From the NCBI GenBank assembly GCA_016716435.1, contig JADJWI010000003.1:930001-994000 (forward strand): a stretch of DNA of 64,000 nt. The letters run 5' to 3'. The translations under genes were made by a program, and so were the position numbers. The notes under the pieces were generated by a model. That model saw only the letters and a program-made list of their open reading frames with translations. It was not told the DNA's origin and did no database searches. Below are positions 44,788 to 53,241 of this stretch, one piece after another. Every line of letters starts with the position of its first letter. Position 1 is the first letter of the stretch. Source of the DNA: Acidobacteriota bacterium (GTDB lineage: Bacteria > Acidobacteriota > Blastocatellia > Pyrinomonadales > Pyrinomonadaceae).

Positions 44788-46431
44788 ATGGGCGAGGTGC
44801 AGCAGTTCTTTGAGTTTTATGCGATGGGCGCTTCGGTGTCCGTCCTCTTTGCTGTGCTCTTTTTCGGGACGTTCGTTAGTGAAGATGCGGCCTGCATCCT
44901 CGCCGGAACTCTTGTCGCCTCCGGAGCGGCGAGTTTTCCGCTTGCACTTTCGGCATGCTTTCTCGGGATATTTGTCGGCGATGTCGGGCTTTACTGGCTC
45001 GGCCGCGGCGTTGGCACGAGGCTTTTTGAGACGAAGCTCTTTGGGCGATTCGTGTCGAAAAGCTCTTTAGCAAAGGCATCCGGCTGGCTTCGGAAACGCG
45101 GTGCCGCCGCGATCTTTCTTAGCCGATTCGTAACTGGCTTTCGCTTACCGACCTACGTCTTCGCCGGAGCGCTTAAGGTCAGCTTTCCTCGCTTCGCATT
45201 CTTATTTCTGGTCGCGGCCGCGATCTGGACGCCGATCCTCGTCGGCTCTGTTGCCTTTGCCCAATCGATGTTCTTTTCGAGCAATGCATTGATCGGCCTG
45301 GTCGCCCTATTTTTTGCCATTCGCCTTGTCCACAAATACTCGTCGTGGCGAAACCGGCGGTTGCTCGTCGGACGCTTTCGAAGGTTGGCGAACAGGGAGT
45401 TCTGGCCGCTTTGGATCTTCTACGCTCCGGTCGTTGTGTATGTGCTTTGGCTTGGGCTCCGTTTCCGCCGGCCGACGGCATTCGCATCTGCCAATCCAGC
45501 CATTCCGGCGGGCGGCTTCAAGGGCGAATCGAAGAACGATATCTATCGCCTGCTTGCTGCTAATGAAGAAGCCGCCGGACATTTGCTCCGGCACTTTGTC
45601 GTCTCGTCCGAGCTTTCCGTGAGCGACCGGTTTTTTGCGGCCGAGGGCTTGATGTCCGCCGCCGGGCTTGAGTTCCCGGTCGTCGTAAAGCCCGATTCAG
45701 GTGAACGAGGCGCCGATGTCGCAATAGTGCAGAATCGCAGGGAACTCGAGGCTGCGCTCGAGCTTGCCGAGCGGCCGGTGATCGTACAAGAATTTGCCGC
45801 CGGGGTCGAAGCGAGCGTTTTCTACTACCGATCTCCGGGCGAGGATTGCGGCCACATCTTTTCAATAACGGAAAAGCGATTCCCGGAAGTGATCGGCGAT
45901 GGCCGCTCAACGCTTGAAGCGCTTATCCTGAAAGACTCACGGGCGGTCGCGATGGCGGAAAAGTACTTCGAACGAAATGCCGGCGATCTTTCCCGAGTGC
46001 TTGGCCCGGGCGAGAGCTTTCGTCTGATCGAAATCGGCACACACTCGCGAGGTGCGGTCTTCCTGGATGGCGGCCACCTGCTGACGCCGAAACTTGAAGA
46101 ACGCATCGACGCCATTTGCCGCGGGCTTGAAGGGTTCTATTTCGGCCGCTTCGACCTTCGTGCCGAGAGCTTTGAGTCTTTAATGGCCGGGCGGTTCAGC
46201 ATCATCGAACTTAACGGCGTCACGAGCGAATCGACGAACATCTACGACCCGCGATACACTTTGCTGGATGCTTACCGGATACTCTTTCGCCAGTGGCGGA
46301 TCGCGTTCGAGCTCGGTCTCGCCAACATCGCGAATGGGGCTGCGGCCGTCAGCGTTGGTGAGCTGATACGCCTCGCTTTTGGCAAGCGGCCCGCCGCGAA
46401 GCCTCCGGAAAATGCCGAGCAATGTGCCTGA
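44788..46431 (+). CDS. DedA/VTT membrane domain fused to ATP-grasp ligase domain
   Basis: 547 residues. The N-terminal 180 residues are a DedA (VTT) domain: AACILAGTLVASGAASFPLAL, GDVGLYWLGRGVG, FLSRFVTGFRLPTYVFAG and following helices; DedA proteins move or scramble polyprenyl and phospholipids. A further helix (WPLWIFYAPVVVYVLWLGL) leads into an ATP-grasp domain from about residue 250: FPVVVKPDSGERGADVAIV (ATP lysine), VIVQEFAAGVEASVFYY, GHIFSITEKRFPEVIGDG and the metal site FSIIELNGVTSES. Both parts are complete. The fusion suggests ligation of an amino acid or sugar acid to a membrane lipid coupled to flipping (inference). Overlaps the NRDE gene by 10 bp. Confidence 0.87.
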   Translation: MGEVQQFFEFYAMGASVSVLFAVLFFGTFVSEDAACILAGTLVASGAASFPLALSACFLGIFVGDVGLYWLGRGVGTRLFETKLFGRFVSKSSLAKASGWLRKRGAAAIFLSRFVTGFRLPTYVFAGALKVSFPRFAFLFLVAAAIWTPILVGSVAFAQSMFFSSNALIGLVALFFAIRLVHKYSSWRNRRLLVGRFRRLANREFWPLWIFYAPVVVYVLWLGLRFRRPTAFASANPAIPAGGFKGESKNDIYRLLAANEEAAGHLLRHFVVSSELSVSDRFFAAEGLMSAAGLEFPVVVKPDSGERGADVAIVQNRRELEAALELAERPVIVQEFAAGVEASVFYYRSPGEDCGHIFSITEKRFPEVIGDGRSTLEALILKDSRAVAMAEKYFERNAGDLSRVLGPGESFRLIEIGTHSRGAVFLDGGHLLTPKLEERIDAICRGLEGFYFGRFDLRAESFESLMAGRFSIIELNGVTSESTNIYDPRYTLLDAYRILFRQWRIAFELGLANIANGAAAVSVGELIRLAFGKRPAAKPPENAEQCA

Positions 46432-47138
46432 TAGTTTTTGAGATAAGCGAAGACCCGGCCCGCGGGCTGCTGCTTGCCGCCAACCGCGACGAGTTTTACG
46501 ACCGCCCGACGCTGGCAGCCGCCGCTTGGGAAGACGCTCCTGAGATTTATTCCGGCCGCGATCTGGTGGGCGGCGGAACTTGGCTAGGAATATCGCAAAG
46601 CAGGCGGTTCGCGGCCGTCACGAACTATCGCGACCCGAAAGCTCCGAAGGGATCCCGGTCGCGTGGCGAACTCGTCTCCGGGTTTCTTTCGTCGGGAATC
46701 TCGACCCGCGATTATCTCGACACATTAGCTTCCGTCGCCAATGAGTTCTCCGGGTTCAATCTGATTGTTGGCGAGGCTAGTTCGGGCGGCATCGAGGCCG
46801 CGTATTTCTCGAACCGCGAAGGCCTTATCCGGCGGCTCGAGCCCGGCGTTTACGGGCTCAGCAATCATCTCCTTGATACGCCCTGGCCGAAGGTTCGGCG
46901 GGCAAGGAAACTATTCTCCACAGCAGCGGCCGACGATGACAATGCCCTCTTCGAACTGCTTTCCGATCGAACGTTCGCGAGCGACGATGAACTGCCCGAT
47001 ACCGGTATCGGGCTCGAACGCGAGCGGCTGCTCTCGCCGATCTTTATCGAAACGCCGATCTACGGAACACGCTGTTCGACGGTTGTCCGGCTCAACGCGG
47101 ATCGTCCGCCGCAGCTCATTGAACGCGTTTACGTTTAG
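46422..47138 (+). CDS. NRDE/TANGO2-family protein
   Basis: 238 residues with the N-terminal signature MCLIVFEISEDPARGLLLAANRDEFYDRPT and later GGGTWLGISQSRRFAAVTNYRD. NRDE/TANGO2 family members have an NTN-hydrolase-like fold with a catalytic N-terminal Cys; their role in bacteria is unsettled, with heme or lipid handling proposed in eukaryotes. Translationally coupled to the fusion gene upstream through a 10-bp overlap. Confidence 0.92.
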   Translation: MCLIVFEISEDPARGLLLAANRDEFYDRPTLAAAAWEDAPEIYSGRDLVGGGTWLGISQSRRFAAVTNYRDPKAPKGSRSRGELVSGFLSSGISTRDYLDTLASVANEFSGFNLIVGEASSGGIEAAYFSNREGLIRRLEPGVYGLSNHLLDTPWPKVRRARKLFSTAAADDDNALFELLSDRTFASDDELPDTGIGLERERLLSPIFIETPIYGTRCSTVVRLNADRPPQLIERVYV

Positions 47139-48022
47139 GCACTCCCGAAGAACATCTTCCTGTATTTGGGATTCATCTTCTCGAGGTCAAAGACGACGAA
47201 GAAATCGATCGTGCCGAACTCGCGGTCGAGCATCGGCGGGCTGCAGACCTTTGCCCCGACCCGGAGATACATATTGAAGAGCGGCGGAAGCTCGACGGCG
47301 ACCGAATCGAAGGTCGGCTCGGCGGCAGGTTCGATGCCGTTCGCTTTCGGCATCATCCGAAACTCGGGCATAAAATGCCCTCCGGCTTCGAGTTGCTGAT
47401 GTGCCGCACGGCCCGCGGCCGCATCATTCGTGAAAAGCGAGCAGCAGCCGAAAAGGTATCGCTTGCCCGTCGCCTGAAGGTATGTCGCAAGGCCCTTCCA
47501 GAGAAGGAACAGGACCTTGGTGTTTCGATGTTCAGGAGCGATGCATGCCCGCCCGACCTCCATCCCGCGTTCGAGCACATCGGCGGGTAGGTCCTCGATG
47601 GTGAATTCACCAAAAGAGTAAAATCCCGACGGCCGCTTAGCGGTCTCGATCGAGTTTATCCGATAGGTGCCGACCGTTCTTCCGGTCGCATTCTCGATGA
47701 CCACGAGATGCCGGCAGCGGTGGTCGTATTCATCAAAGTCGATGGCCTGTTCACCCGGCTGCGGACTCCGGCCCGCGATCTCGACATTGAAGACCTGATA
47801 GCGTAGTTCAAGTGCCGACCGCACCTCGGCGTTGGTTCGTGCAAGCCGAACCGTGTAGCGGCCGTCGGTGATGGCAAATTTTCTCGCCGCCCGGACGAGC
47901 TTTAGGATCGCCGCGGTCCGCGAGAATGGTTTTCGTATTCGTGCTCTGATCGCTCCGGTCATCACCCCGCTATCATCTTTCACGGAGGTGAACGGGCGGT
48001 TACCGCCGGTTGAACTCCGCAT
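47135..48022 (-). CDS. GNAT-type N-acyltransferase (OlsB / hemolysin-like)
   Basis: 295 residues. The GNAT-fold core shows ALELRYQVFNVEIAG, DEYDHRCRHLVVIEN, GTYRINSIETA, the ELERGMEVGRACIAPEHRN segment and KRYLFGCCSLFTND. This pattern is that of OlsB-like enzymes, which transfer acyl chains from acyl carrier protein to ornithine or similar amines. An alternative start is ATG 47962 with GGGG upstream. It converges with the NRDE gene with a 4-bp stop overlap. Confidence 0.85.
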   Translation of the reverse strand: MRSSTGGNRPFTSVKDDSGVMTGAIRARIRKPFSRTAAILKLVRAARKFAITDGRYTVRLARTNAEVRSALELRYQVFNVEIAGRSPQPGEQAIDFDEYDHRCRHLVVIENATGRTVGTYRINSIETAKRPSGFYSFGEFTIEDLPADVLERGMEVGRACIAPEHRNTKVLFLLWKGLATYLQATGKRYLFGCCSLFTNDAAAGRAAHQQLEAGGHFMPEFRMMPKANGIEPAAEPTFDSVAVELPPLFNMYLRVGAKVCSPPMLDREFGTIDFFVVFDLEKMNPKYRKMFFGSA

Positions 48023-48125
48023 TAAATCATCTAGCGAGGGTTAAATTCCGCCCGTCTGCTTTATTATTCCCGGCCGGGCGGAATATACTCTTCGGGCGGG
48101 AGCAACTGCGTTCCCGACCATCCCT

Positions 48126-50102
48126 ATGACAAAGCCGCGATATCTCACGAAATCAAGATTTAAGCTCGCAGTCGATTGCCCGACGAAGCTCTTTTACACG
48201 GGCAAGGAAGACGAGTACGCGAACCAGAACATCGACGACCCGTTTCTGCTAGCCCTTGCCGAGGGCGGCTTTCAGATCGGCGAGCTGGCAAAGGCCTATT
48301 ACCCCGATGGCGTCGATATCAAGGCGCTCGGTTATGAGGAAGCTCTTGCCGCGACCAATGAACTCCTTGCGACCGGCGAGGCGACCATCTTTGAGGCCGC
48401 CGTCCGCTTCGAAAATCTCTTCATTCGCGTCGATATCCTTCGGCTCTCGGGCAACCGCATCGAGGTGATCGAGGTAAAGTCGAAGTCTTACGACAAAGAG
48501 GGCGATGCCTTTTTCGGCAAGCGCGGCGGGATAAGTTCGGCGTGGAAGCCGTATCTTTACGACATAGCTTTTCAGAAATACGTCGTTCAGAATGCGTTCC
48601 CCGGCTACGAGGTCGCGGCGTTTTTGATGATGACGGACAAGGCGGCCGTTTGCCCGACCGACGGGCTTAACCAGAAGATACGCATCGCGAGGGAAGGCGA
48701 GCGAAAGTCGGCAAAGCTGGTCGAGCCGCTTAGCGAAGCCGAGCTCGAAACGAAGCTCCTCTGCCTTGTCCCGGTCGATGAGGAATGCGAACGCATTTTT
48801 GCCAACGAGGACACGAGGCCGGCTGACCCGCTTTCGTTTGCCGAGCGGGTTTCGCTATTTGCTGCGAGCTACGAACGCGATGAGAAGATCCCTTCGCCGA
48901 TCGGGCAAAAGTGCAAAGGGTGTGAGTTCATTGCGACGCCCGAGGACGAGGCCGAGGGCCTGAAGAGCGGCTTTAAGGAGTGCTGGCGTGCGCAACTCGG
49001 CTGGACGGATGCCGACTTCGAAGAGCCAACCGTGCTCGACATCTGGGATTACCGGCAAAAGGACAAGATGATCGCGGCGGGCAAGATCAAGCTCGCGGCG
49101 ATCACCGAGGACGACATCGGCTCGAAGGCCGACGACCGCCCGGGGCTTTCCCGCAACGAGAGGCAATGGCTGCAGGTGAGCAGGGCCGTAAGCGGCGACG
49201 GCTCGTTCTACATCGACGCCGATAACCTCGCCCGCGAGATGGAGTCGTGGAAGTTTCCGCTCCACTTCATCGACTTTGAGACGGCGACCCCGGCGATCCC
49301 GTTCAACAAAGGCCGCCGGCCATATGAGGGCATCGCCTTCCAATTCTCTCACCACGTGGTCGAAGCCGACGGCAGCATTCGCCACGCCGGTGAATACGTC
49401 AACACCGATCGCGGGACGTTTCCGAACTACGCTTTCGCCAGGGAACTGAAGGCCGCGCTCGAAGGCGACTCGGGCACAATTTTCCGCTATGCCGCACATG
49501 AGAACAGCTACCTGAACATGATCTATCGCCAGCTTCGCGAGGACCCGAGCGACGTCCCTGACCGCGAAGAGCTTTGCGAGTTCATCCGCTCGATAACCGT
49601 TTCCGGGAAGGACTCGGCCGAGACGTGGGAAGGCGAGCGGAAGATGGTCGATCAGCTCGAGCTCGTAAAACGGTACTTCTACGACCCCTATACGGGCGGT
49701 TCTAACTCGATCAAGAAGGTGCTGCCGGCGATCCTGAACGCCTCCGAGTTTCTGCAGGAGAAATACGCGCTGCCGATCTATGGCGACGATGATCATATCC
49801 CGAGCCGAAACTTCGAGCGGTGGGCATGGATCGTACACGAAGAGGGCGTCGTCATCGACCCTTATCAGCGGCTGCCGCGGATGTTCGCGGACGTTCCCGA
49901 GGATGATCTGGAACTTTTGAGCGAGAGCGATATGCTCAACGAAGGCGGAGCGGCGATGACGGCCTATGCACGTCTGCAATTTGAGGACATGACCGAATAC
50001 GAACGCGGTGAGATCATCAGGGCGTTGCTCAAATATTGCGAGCTCGATACCTTCGCGATGGTGATGATCTACGAAGGCTGGCGAGAGATGCTCCGGGCAT
50101 GA
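48126..50102 (+). CDS. DUF2779 protein: RecB/Cas4-like nuclease plus exonuclease-like domain
   Basis: 658 residues. The N-terminal half carries a RecB-like fold (EAAVRFENLFIRVDILRLSGNRIEVIEVKSKSY with the D-EVK nuclease motif) and cysteines (CPTKLF at the start, GQKCKGCEFI, KECWRAQ) that could bind an Fe-S cluster as in Cas4. The second half is the DUF2779 domain with an RNase H-like exonuclease start (HFIDFETATPAIPF) and FRYAAHENSYLNM. It may therefore act on DNA or RNA ends at two sites. No cas or clear defence gene lies next to it. Its stop abuts that of the GH15 gene. Confidence 0.85.
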   Translation: MTKPRYLTKSRFKLAVDCPTKLFYTGKEDEYANQNIDDPFLLALAEGGFQIGELAKAYYPDGVDIKALGYEEALAATNELLATGEATIFEAAVRFENLFIRVDILRLSGNRIEVIEVKSKSYDKEGDAFFGKRGGISSAWKPYLYDIAFQKYVVQNAFPGYEVAAFLMMTDKAAVCPTDGLNQKIRIAREGERKSAKLVEPLSEAELETKLLCLVPVDEECERIFANEDTRPADPLSFAERVSLFAASYERDEKIPSPIGQKCKGCEFIATPEDEAEGLKSGFKECWRAQLGWTDADFEEPTVLDIWDYRQKDKMIAAGKIKLAAITEDDIGSKADDRPGLSRNERQWLQVSRAVSGDGSFYIDADNLAREMESWKFPLHFIDFETATPAIPFNKGRRPYEGIAFQFSHHVVEADGSIRHAGEYVNTDRGTFPNYAFARELKAALEGDSGTIFRYAAHENSYLNMIYRQLREDPSDVPDREELCEFIRSITVSGKDSAETWEGERKMVDQLELVKRYFYDPYTGGSNSIKKVLPAILNASEFLQEKYALPIYGDDDHIPSRNFERWAWIVHEEGVVIDPYQRLPRMFADVPEDDLELLSESDMLNEGGAAMTAYARLQFEDMTEYERGEIIRALLKYCELDTFAMVMIYEGWREMLRA

Positions 50103-52460
50103 TCACCGCCGCCGGCCGGCGTAGCGCTGATAGACGACGTCGGGCGTGTCGAGGTTTCGGCCGGCTTTCAGGTTGGTCGCGAGCCGAATGAACTGCGCCA
50201 TCGACCAAGCAAGCGGCGTCGCCGAGCCCGTTCCTTCGCCAAATTTCAGCTCGGGAATGAACTGCTTGTCGATGTTCTTCGGCGTCTCTTTCTTGTCCCA
50301 AACCTGCTCGGGGATCATCAGGCCTTCATTCGCGAAAGCGAGCATGTTGTCTAGCCGGGACTGAGCCAACTGCAGATATTTGATCGATGGCTTGGCAGGT
50401 GGCTGCGGCGTTTCACGCTTGTCAAGCGGTCGCATGTCGCGTTCGTTATACAACTGTAGATACCGGAGATGAAGAGCCAACTCATACTGCGCGCGTTCGC
50501 CTGAAAGCAGAACCCAGAGCCTGCCCTTGCCCGTGTATTTCCCATCCCAGTTCCAGCGGCGGCCGTCCGGCATTTCGCCGTAGCCGTCGTTATTGTAGCG
50601 ATAGAACGCCGGGCCGTTCGGCGTATCGACCTTGATGACCTCGTCGATCACCTTCAGCGATTTCATTATCAGCGGGTCGTCCGCACGGCGGATGCCAAGC
50701 CGGACGAGTTCGAGGAAACCGGCATCGACGATGTCGCGTTCATCAAACGTGCCGGCACCGTTGTTGAGCTCGATCTTATCGCCGGCGTCGGGTTTGCCGT
50801 TCTGCGTTATGCGGAGGTAGTAGTTGCCGTCGCCGTATTTGCCGGTCGTTGTCGCGGTCCATTTCTCGATGTTCGCTTCCCATTCGTCGGCGGTCTTTAG
50901 ATAAAGCTCGGCCGAGGCCGTGTCGCCATTTCGCCGGGCAATCTCGGCCGCGCAGGCGAGGCCCGCGATCTCGGCCGCGATGGTCGAGGGCGAATAGCCT
51001 GCCTCTTCTTCCCAGCGTTCCTGCGGCGTCGCGGGGCCGTTCTTGACGATGAAATCGGCCGCTTTTTTGACGTGGTTTTCCCACGTTGCCTTATCGAACC
51101 GCTTCAGCTCATAGGCCATTATTAGCGGATAGGCGACCTCGTCCATCTGCAGCGAACCCCAGAACGGCCGCCCGTCGAGCCACGAATTTTGAGGGAAACT
51201 GCCGTCCGGTTTTTGCTGTACCTTAAAGAGAAAATCGAGGGCACGCTCTGCCGCGGGACGGTCGCCGATCGCCATAAATGCCGTAAATACCTGATAAAGA
51301 TCCCGCGACCAAACGAGATGATAGCCGCCGATGTTCGGCTCGTTCGCGTTCGCCCCGCCGCCCCACGGCACGCTCATCGAGGCAATATTCGCTCCCGGAT
51401 TCGCCTTGTCCTCATGCGCCTTAAGCTGCATCGCCGCCATGTTGAACTGCGCCTGATACTTCGCATCGACCTTCGGCAGCGTCTTCACATAATCCGCCCA
51501 GCCTTTTTCATACTCGGCGAGACATCTTACAAAACCTTTTTCTTCGGACTCATTAGCGATTGCTAAAGCCTCTTTTGTATCTTTTCCGAAACCCAAAACG
51601 ACGGTAAAATTCTTTGAGCCGCTGAATATCGGTACTTTTGCGACCTGAACAATATTCCCGTTGACCGCTCTTGTATTAAATCCATTTGATAACTTTCCGT
51701 CTTTCTTTAGTTCCATCAAACCATCGCTGGTGTCGAGAAAGCCGTTTGATATTTCATCAAGTCCAGTCATTTCCCCGTCAAAAACGATGGCCGAAGCAAT
51801 TTGTTTGTCTTCAGCCAGTAAAGCTAACGGATAGGATTTATCTGAACCGAAATGTCCGACCATGGTATTTGAAGCAGAGTCACCCATTCCCGAATTCCCG
51901 ATAGATGGGTCATAGTACAGATAAATTCTAAGTTCCCTATTTCTCGGCTCGAATTTGACGTCGATCAGCACCGAATCGTTCTCCGGATTGGTCACGTACG
52001 TCTTCGTTATCTTCCACTCGCCGGACTTCGCCGTATTGATCTGCTGAAAGGTCAGCGAATCCGGCCGGGTTACGCGGATCTGGTGGAAGGCGTCGTCCTG
52101 CTCGGTCTCGACCTTTTTTGTTTTTGGATTGACGACGACGAACTGGAGCAAATGCACATTGGCGACCGTTACGTCCGGGTAATAGACCTCGGTCATCACG
52201 CCCTGTGCGAGTGTGAACCAGACCTTGCTCTCGGTGGTCGCCGATGTCCCGACGCCCTGCTTCGCGGCGGTCGCCCACTGGGCATCTTTGCCCGGGCCAC
52301 CCGGAGCGACCGTCTGCCCCGAAACCGCCACGGCGAAGATCACCGCCGCGACCGAGAGAAGGAAACTATTTCGCAAACAGGATATACAGGATAAAAAGGA
52401 TGCTGATCGAAAGATCCTACTACTGTTGAGCGTTCCAAAAATCATGTCTATCCTATCCAT
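50103..52460 (-). CDS. GH15 glucoamylase / glucodextranase-like enzyme
   Basis: Up to 785 residues. A signal peptide (NSFLLSVAAVIFAVAVSGQ) precedes a glucodextranase-type N domain (GVGTSATTESKVWFTLAQG, MTEVYYPDVT), then the (alpha/alpha)6 catalytic domain with WSRDLYQVFTAF, catalytic acid region ERWEEEAGYSPST and base region MIPEQVWD. It cleaves glucose from alpha-glucan ends. The true start is unsure: the codons for residues 1-28 lie in a dispersed repeat; TTG 52376 would give MRNSFLLSVAAV. A stretch at about 51540-51960 is 42% GC against about 60% in the rest. Confidence 0.9.
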   Translation of the reverse strand: MDRIDMIFGTLNSSRIFRSASFLSCISCLRNSFLLSVAAVIFAVAVSGQTVAPGGPGKDAQWATAAKQGVGTSATTESKVWFTLAQGVMTEVYYPDVTVANVHLLQFVVVNPKTKKVETEQDDAFHQIRVTRPDSLTFQQINTAKSGEWKITKTYVTNPENDSVLIDVKFEPRNRELRIYLYYDPSIGNSGMGDSASNTMVGHFGSDKSYPLALLAEDKQIASAIVFDGEMTGLDEISNGFLDTSDGLMELKKDGKLSNGFNTRAVNGNIVQVAKVPIFSGSKNFTVVLGFGKDTKEALAIANESEEKGFVRCLAEYEKGWADYVKTLPKVDAKYQAQFNMAAMQLKAHEDKANPGANIASMSVPWGGGANANEPNIGGYHLVWSRDLYQVFTAFMAIGDRPAAERALDFLFKVQQKPDGSFPQNSWLDGRPFWGSLQMDEVAYPLIMAYELKRFDKATWENHVKKAADFIVKNGPATPQERWEEEAGYSPSTIAAEIAGLACAAEIARRNGDTASAELYLKTADEWEANIEKWTATTTGKYGDGNYYLRITQNGKPDAGDKIELNNGAGTFDERDIVDAGFLELVRLGIRRADDPLIMKSLKVIDEVIKVDTPNGPAFYRYNNDGYGEMPDGRRWNWDGKYTGKGRLWVLLSGERAQYELALHLRYLQLYNERDMRPLDKRETPQPPAKPSIKYLQLAQSRLDNMLAFANEGLMIPEQVWDKKETPKNIDKQFIPELKFGEGTGSATPLAWSMAQFIRLATNLKAGRNLDTPDVVYQRYAGRRR

Positions 52461-52467
52461 CCTGTAA
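52376..52467. repeat. Dispersed-type repeat with inverted arms at the 5' end of the GH15 gene
   Basis: ACAGGATATACAGGATAAAA (52377 onwards) and, 38 bp later, CATGTCTATCCTATCCATCC (from 52444) are imperfect inverted copies of an ACAGGATA-type motif. Similar intergenic repeats are common in this group. It covers the region where a promoter and ribosome site would be expected. Confidence 0.5.
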
Positions 52468-52490
52468 AACCTCCCCCTTGTCTCCGCGTC

Positions 52491-53135
52491 TTACTTTCTC
52501 TCGAACTTTCCTTCCCGCCATGCGAGTTCGTAGAGCAGTTTTCCCTTTTCGCTGATCTCGAAATCGGTGGTTTCTTCAACGATCTTTTTCGCGAAGACCT
52601 TCATCGTCGTGCCGACGCGGGGAAGTTCGTACCAATGCTTTTTGTTATAGTCCGGCACGGCGACGAGCGAGACGTCCTCCCATTTCCCGCCGCGGTACTC
52701 GAGGAAATGAAAATCGCTCATCATCTCGGCAAAGGTCGCGACTCCGACCAGATAGGTGCCGTCCGGCTTTTTGAAGATGGCCATCTCGATGCAGCTCTGG
52801 GCGCCGTCGCAGCCGCCCTTGAAATAGCCGTTCTTTATGTCTTCGACCTCGGTGAACGTCTTTAGATATTCGGCACGAGCTTTTTTGCAGCCTTTGTCCT
52901 TCGCCCGGTCGCAGCCTTCAAGCGTGAAGTATTCGTCCGGAAGAAGGGCAAAGAAATCCATCACCGTCCGCGGGCCGGTTTGGGGCGGATCCGCAGAGGT
53001 CGCATCGCCGGCCTCGCCGGTCTTTGCCTCAGCAGCAGGCGTTGCTGCCGGGGCGGCATTGTTCGCCGTCGGTGCGGCGCCCCCGCACGAAAATATCGAG
53101 CTAAGGGAGAAGAAAAGCGTTATCGCGAGCTTCAT
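52491..53135 (-). CDS. Putative lipoprotein of unknown function in the glucan locus
   Basis: 214 residues; MKLAITLFFSLSSIFSC is a lipoprotein signal (SIFSC). An Ala/Thr/Pro-rich segment to residue 55 is followed by a small globular domain with four cysteines (LEGCDRAKDKGCKKA, GGCDGAQSCIEM), probably two disulfides. It lies between the GH15 and GH13 genes; a glucan-related role is possible but not visible in the sequence. Confidence 0.68.
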   Translation of the reverse strand: MKLAITLFFSLSSIFSCGGAAPTANNAAPAATPAAEAKTGEAGDATSADPPQTGPRTVMDFFALLPDEYFTLEGCDRAKDKGCKKARAEYLKTFTEVEDIKNGYFKGGCDGAQSCIEMAIFKKPDGTYLVGVATFAEMMSDFHFLEYRGGKWEDVSLVAVPDYNKKHWYELPRVGTTMKVFAKKIVEETTDFEISEKGKLLYELAWREGKFERK

Positions 53136-53241
53136 ATTGTTGGTTGACTCCTTCGCGATGAATTGTAACCCAAAGGCGTTTCAAACAGGATGCAATTTCA
53201 AGACACAAGTTTCGCGTCCCCGCGTCGCCTTGTCCGCGTGC

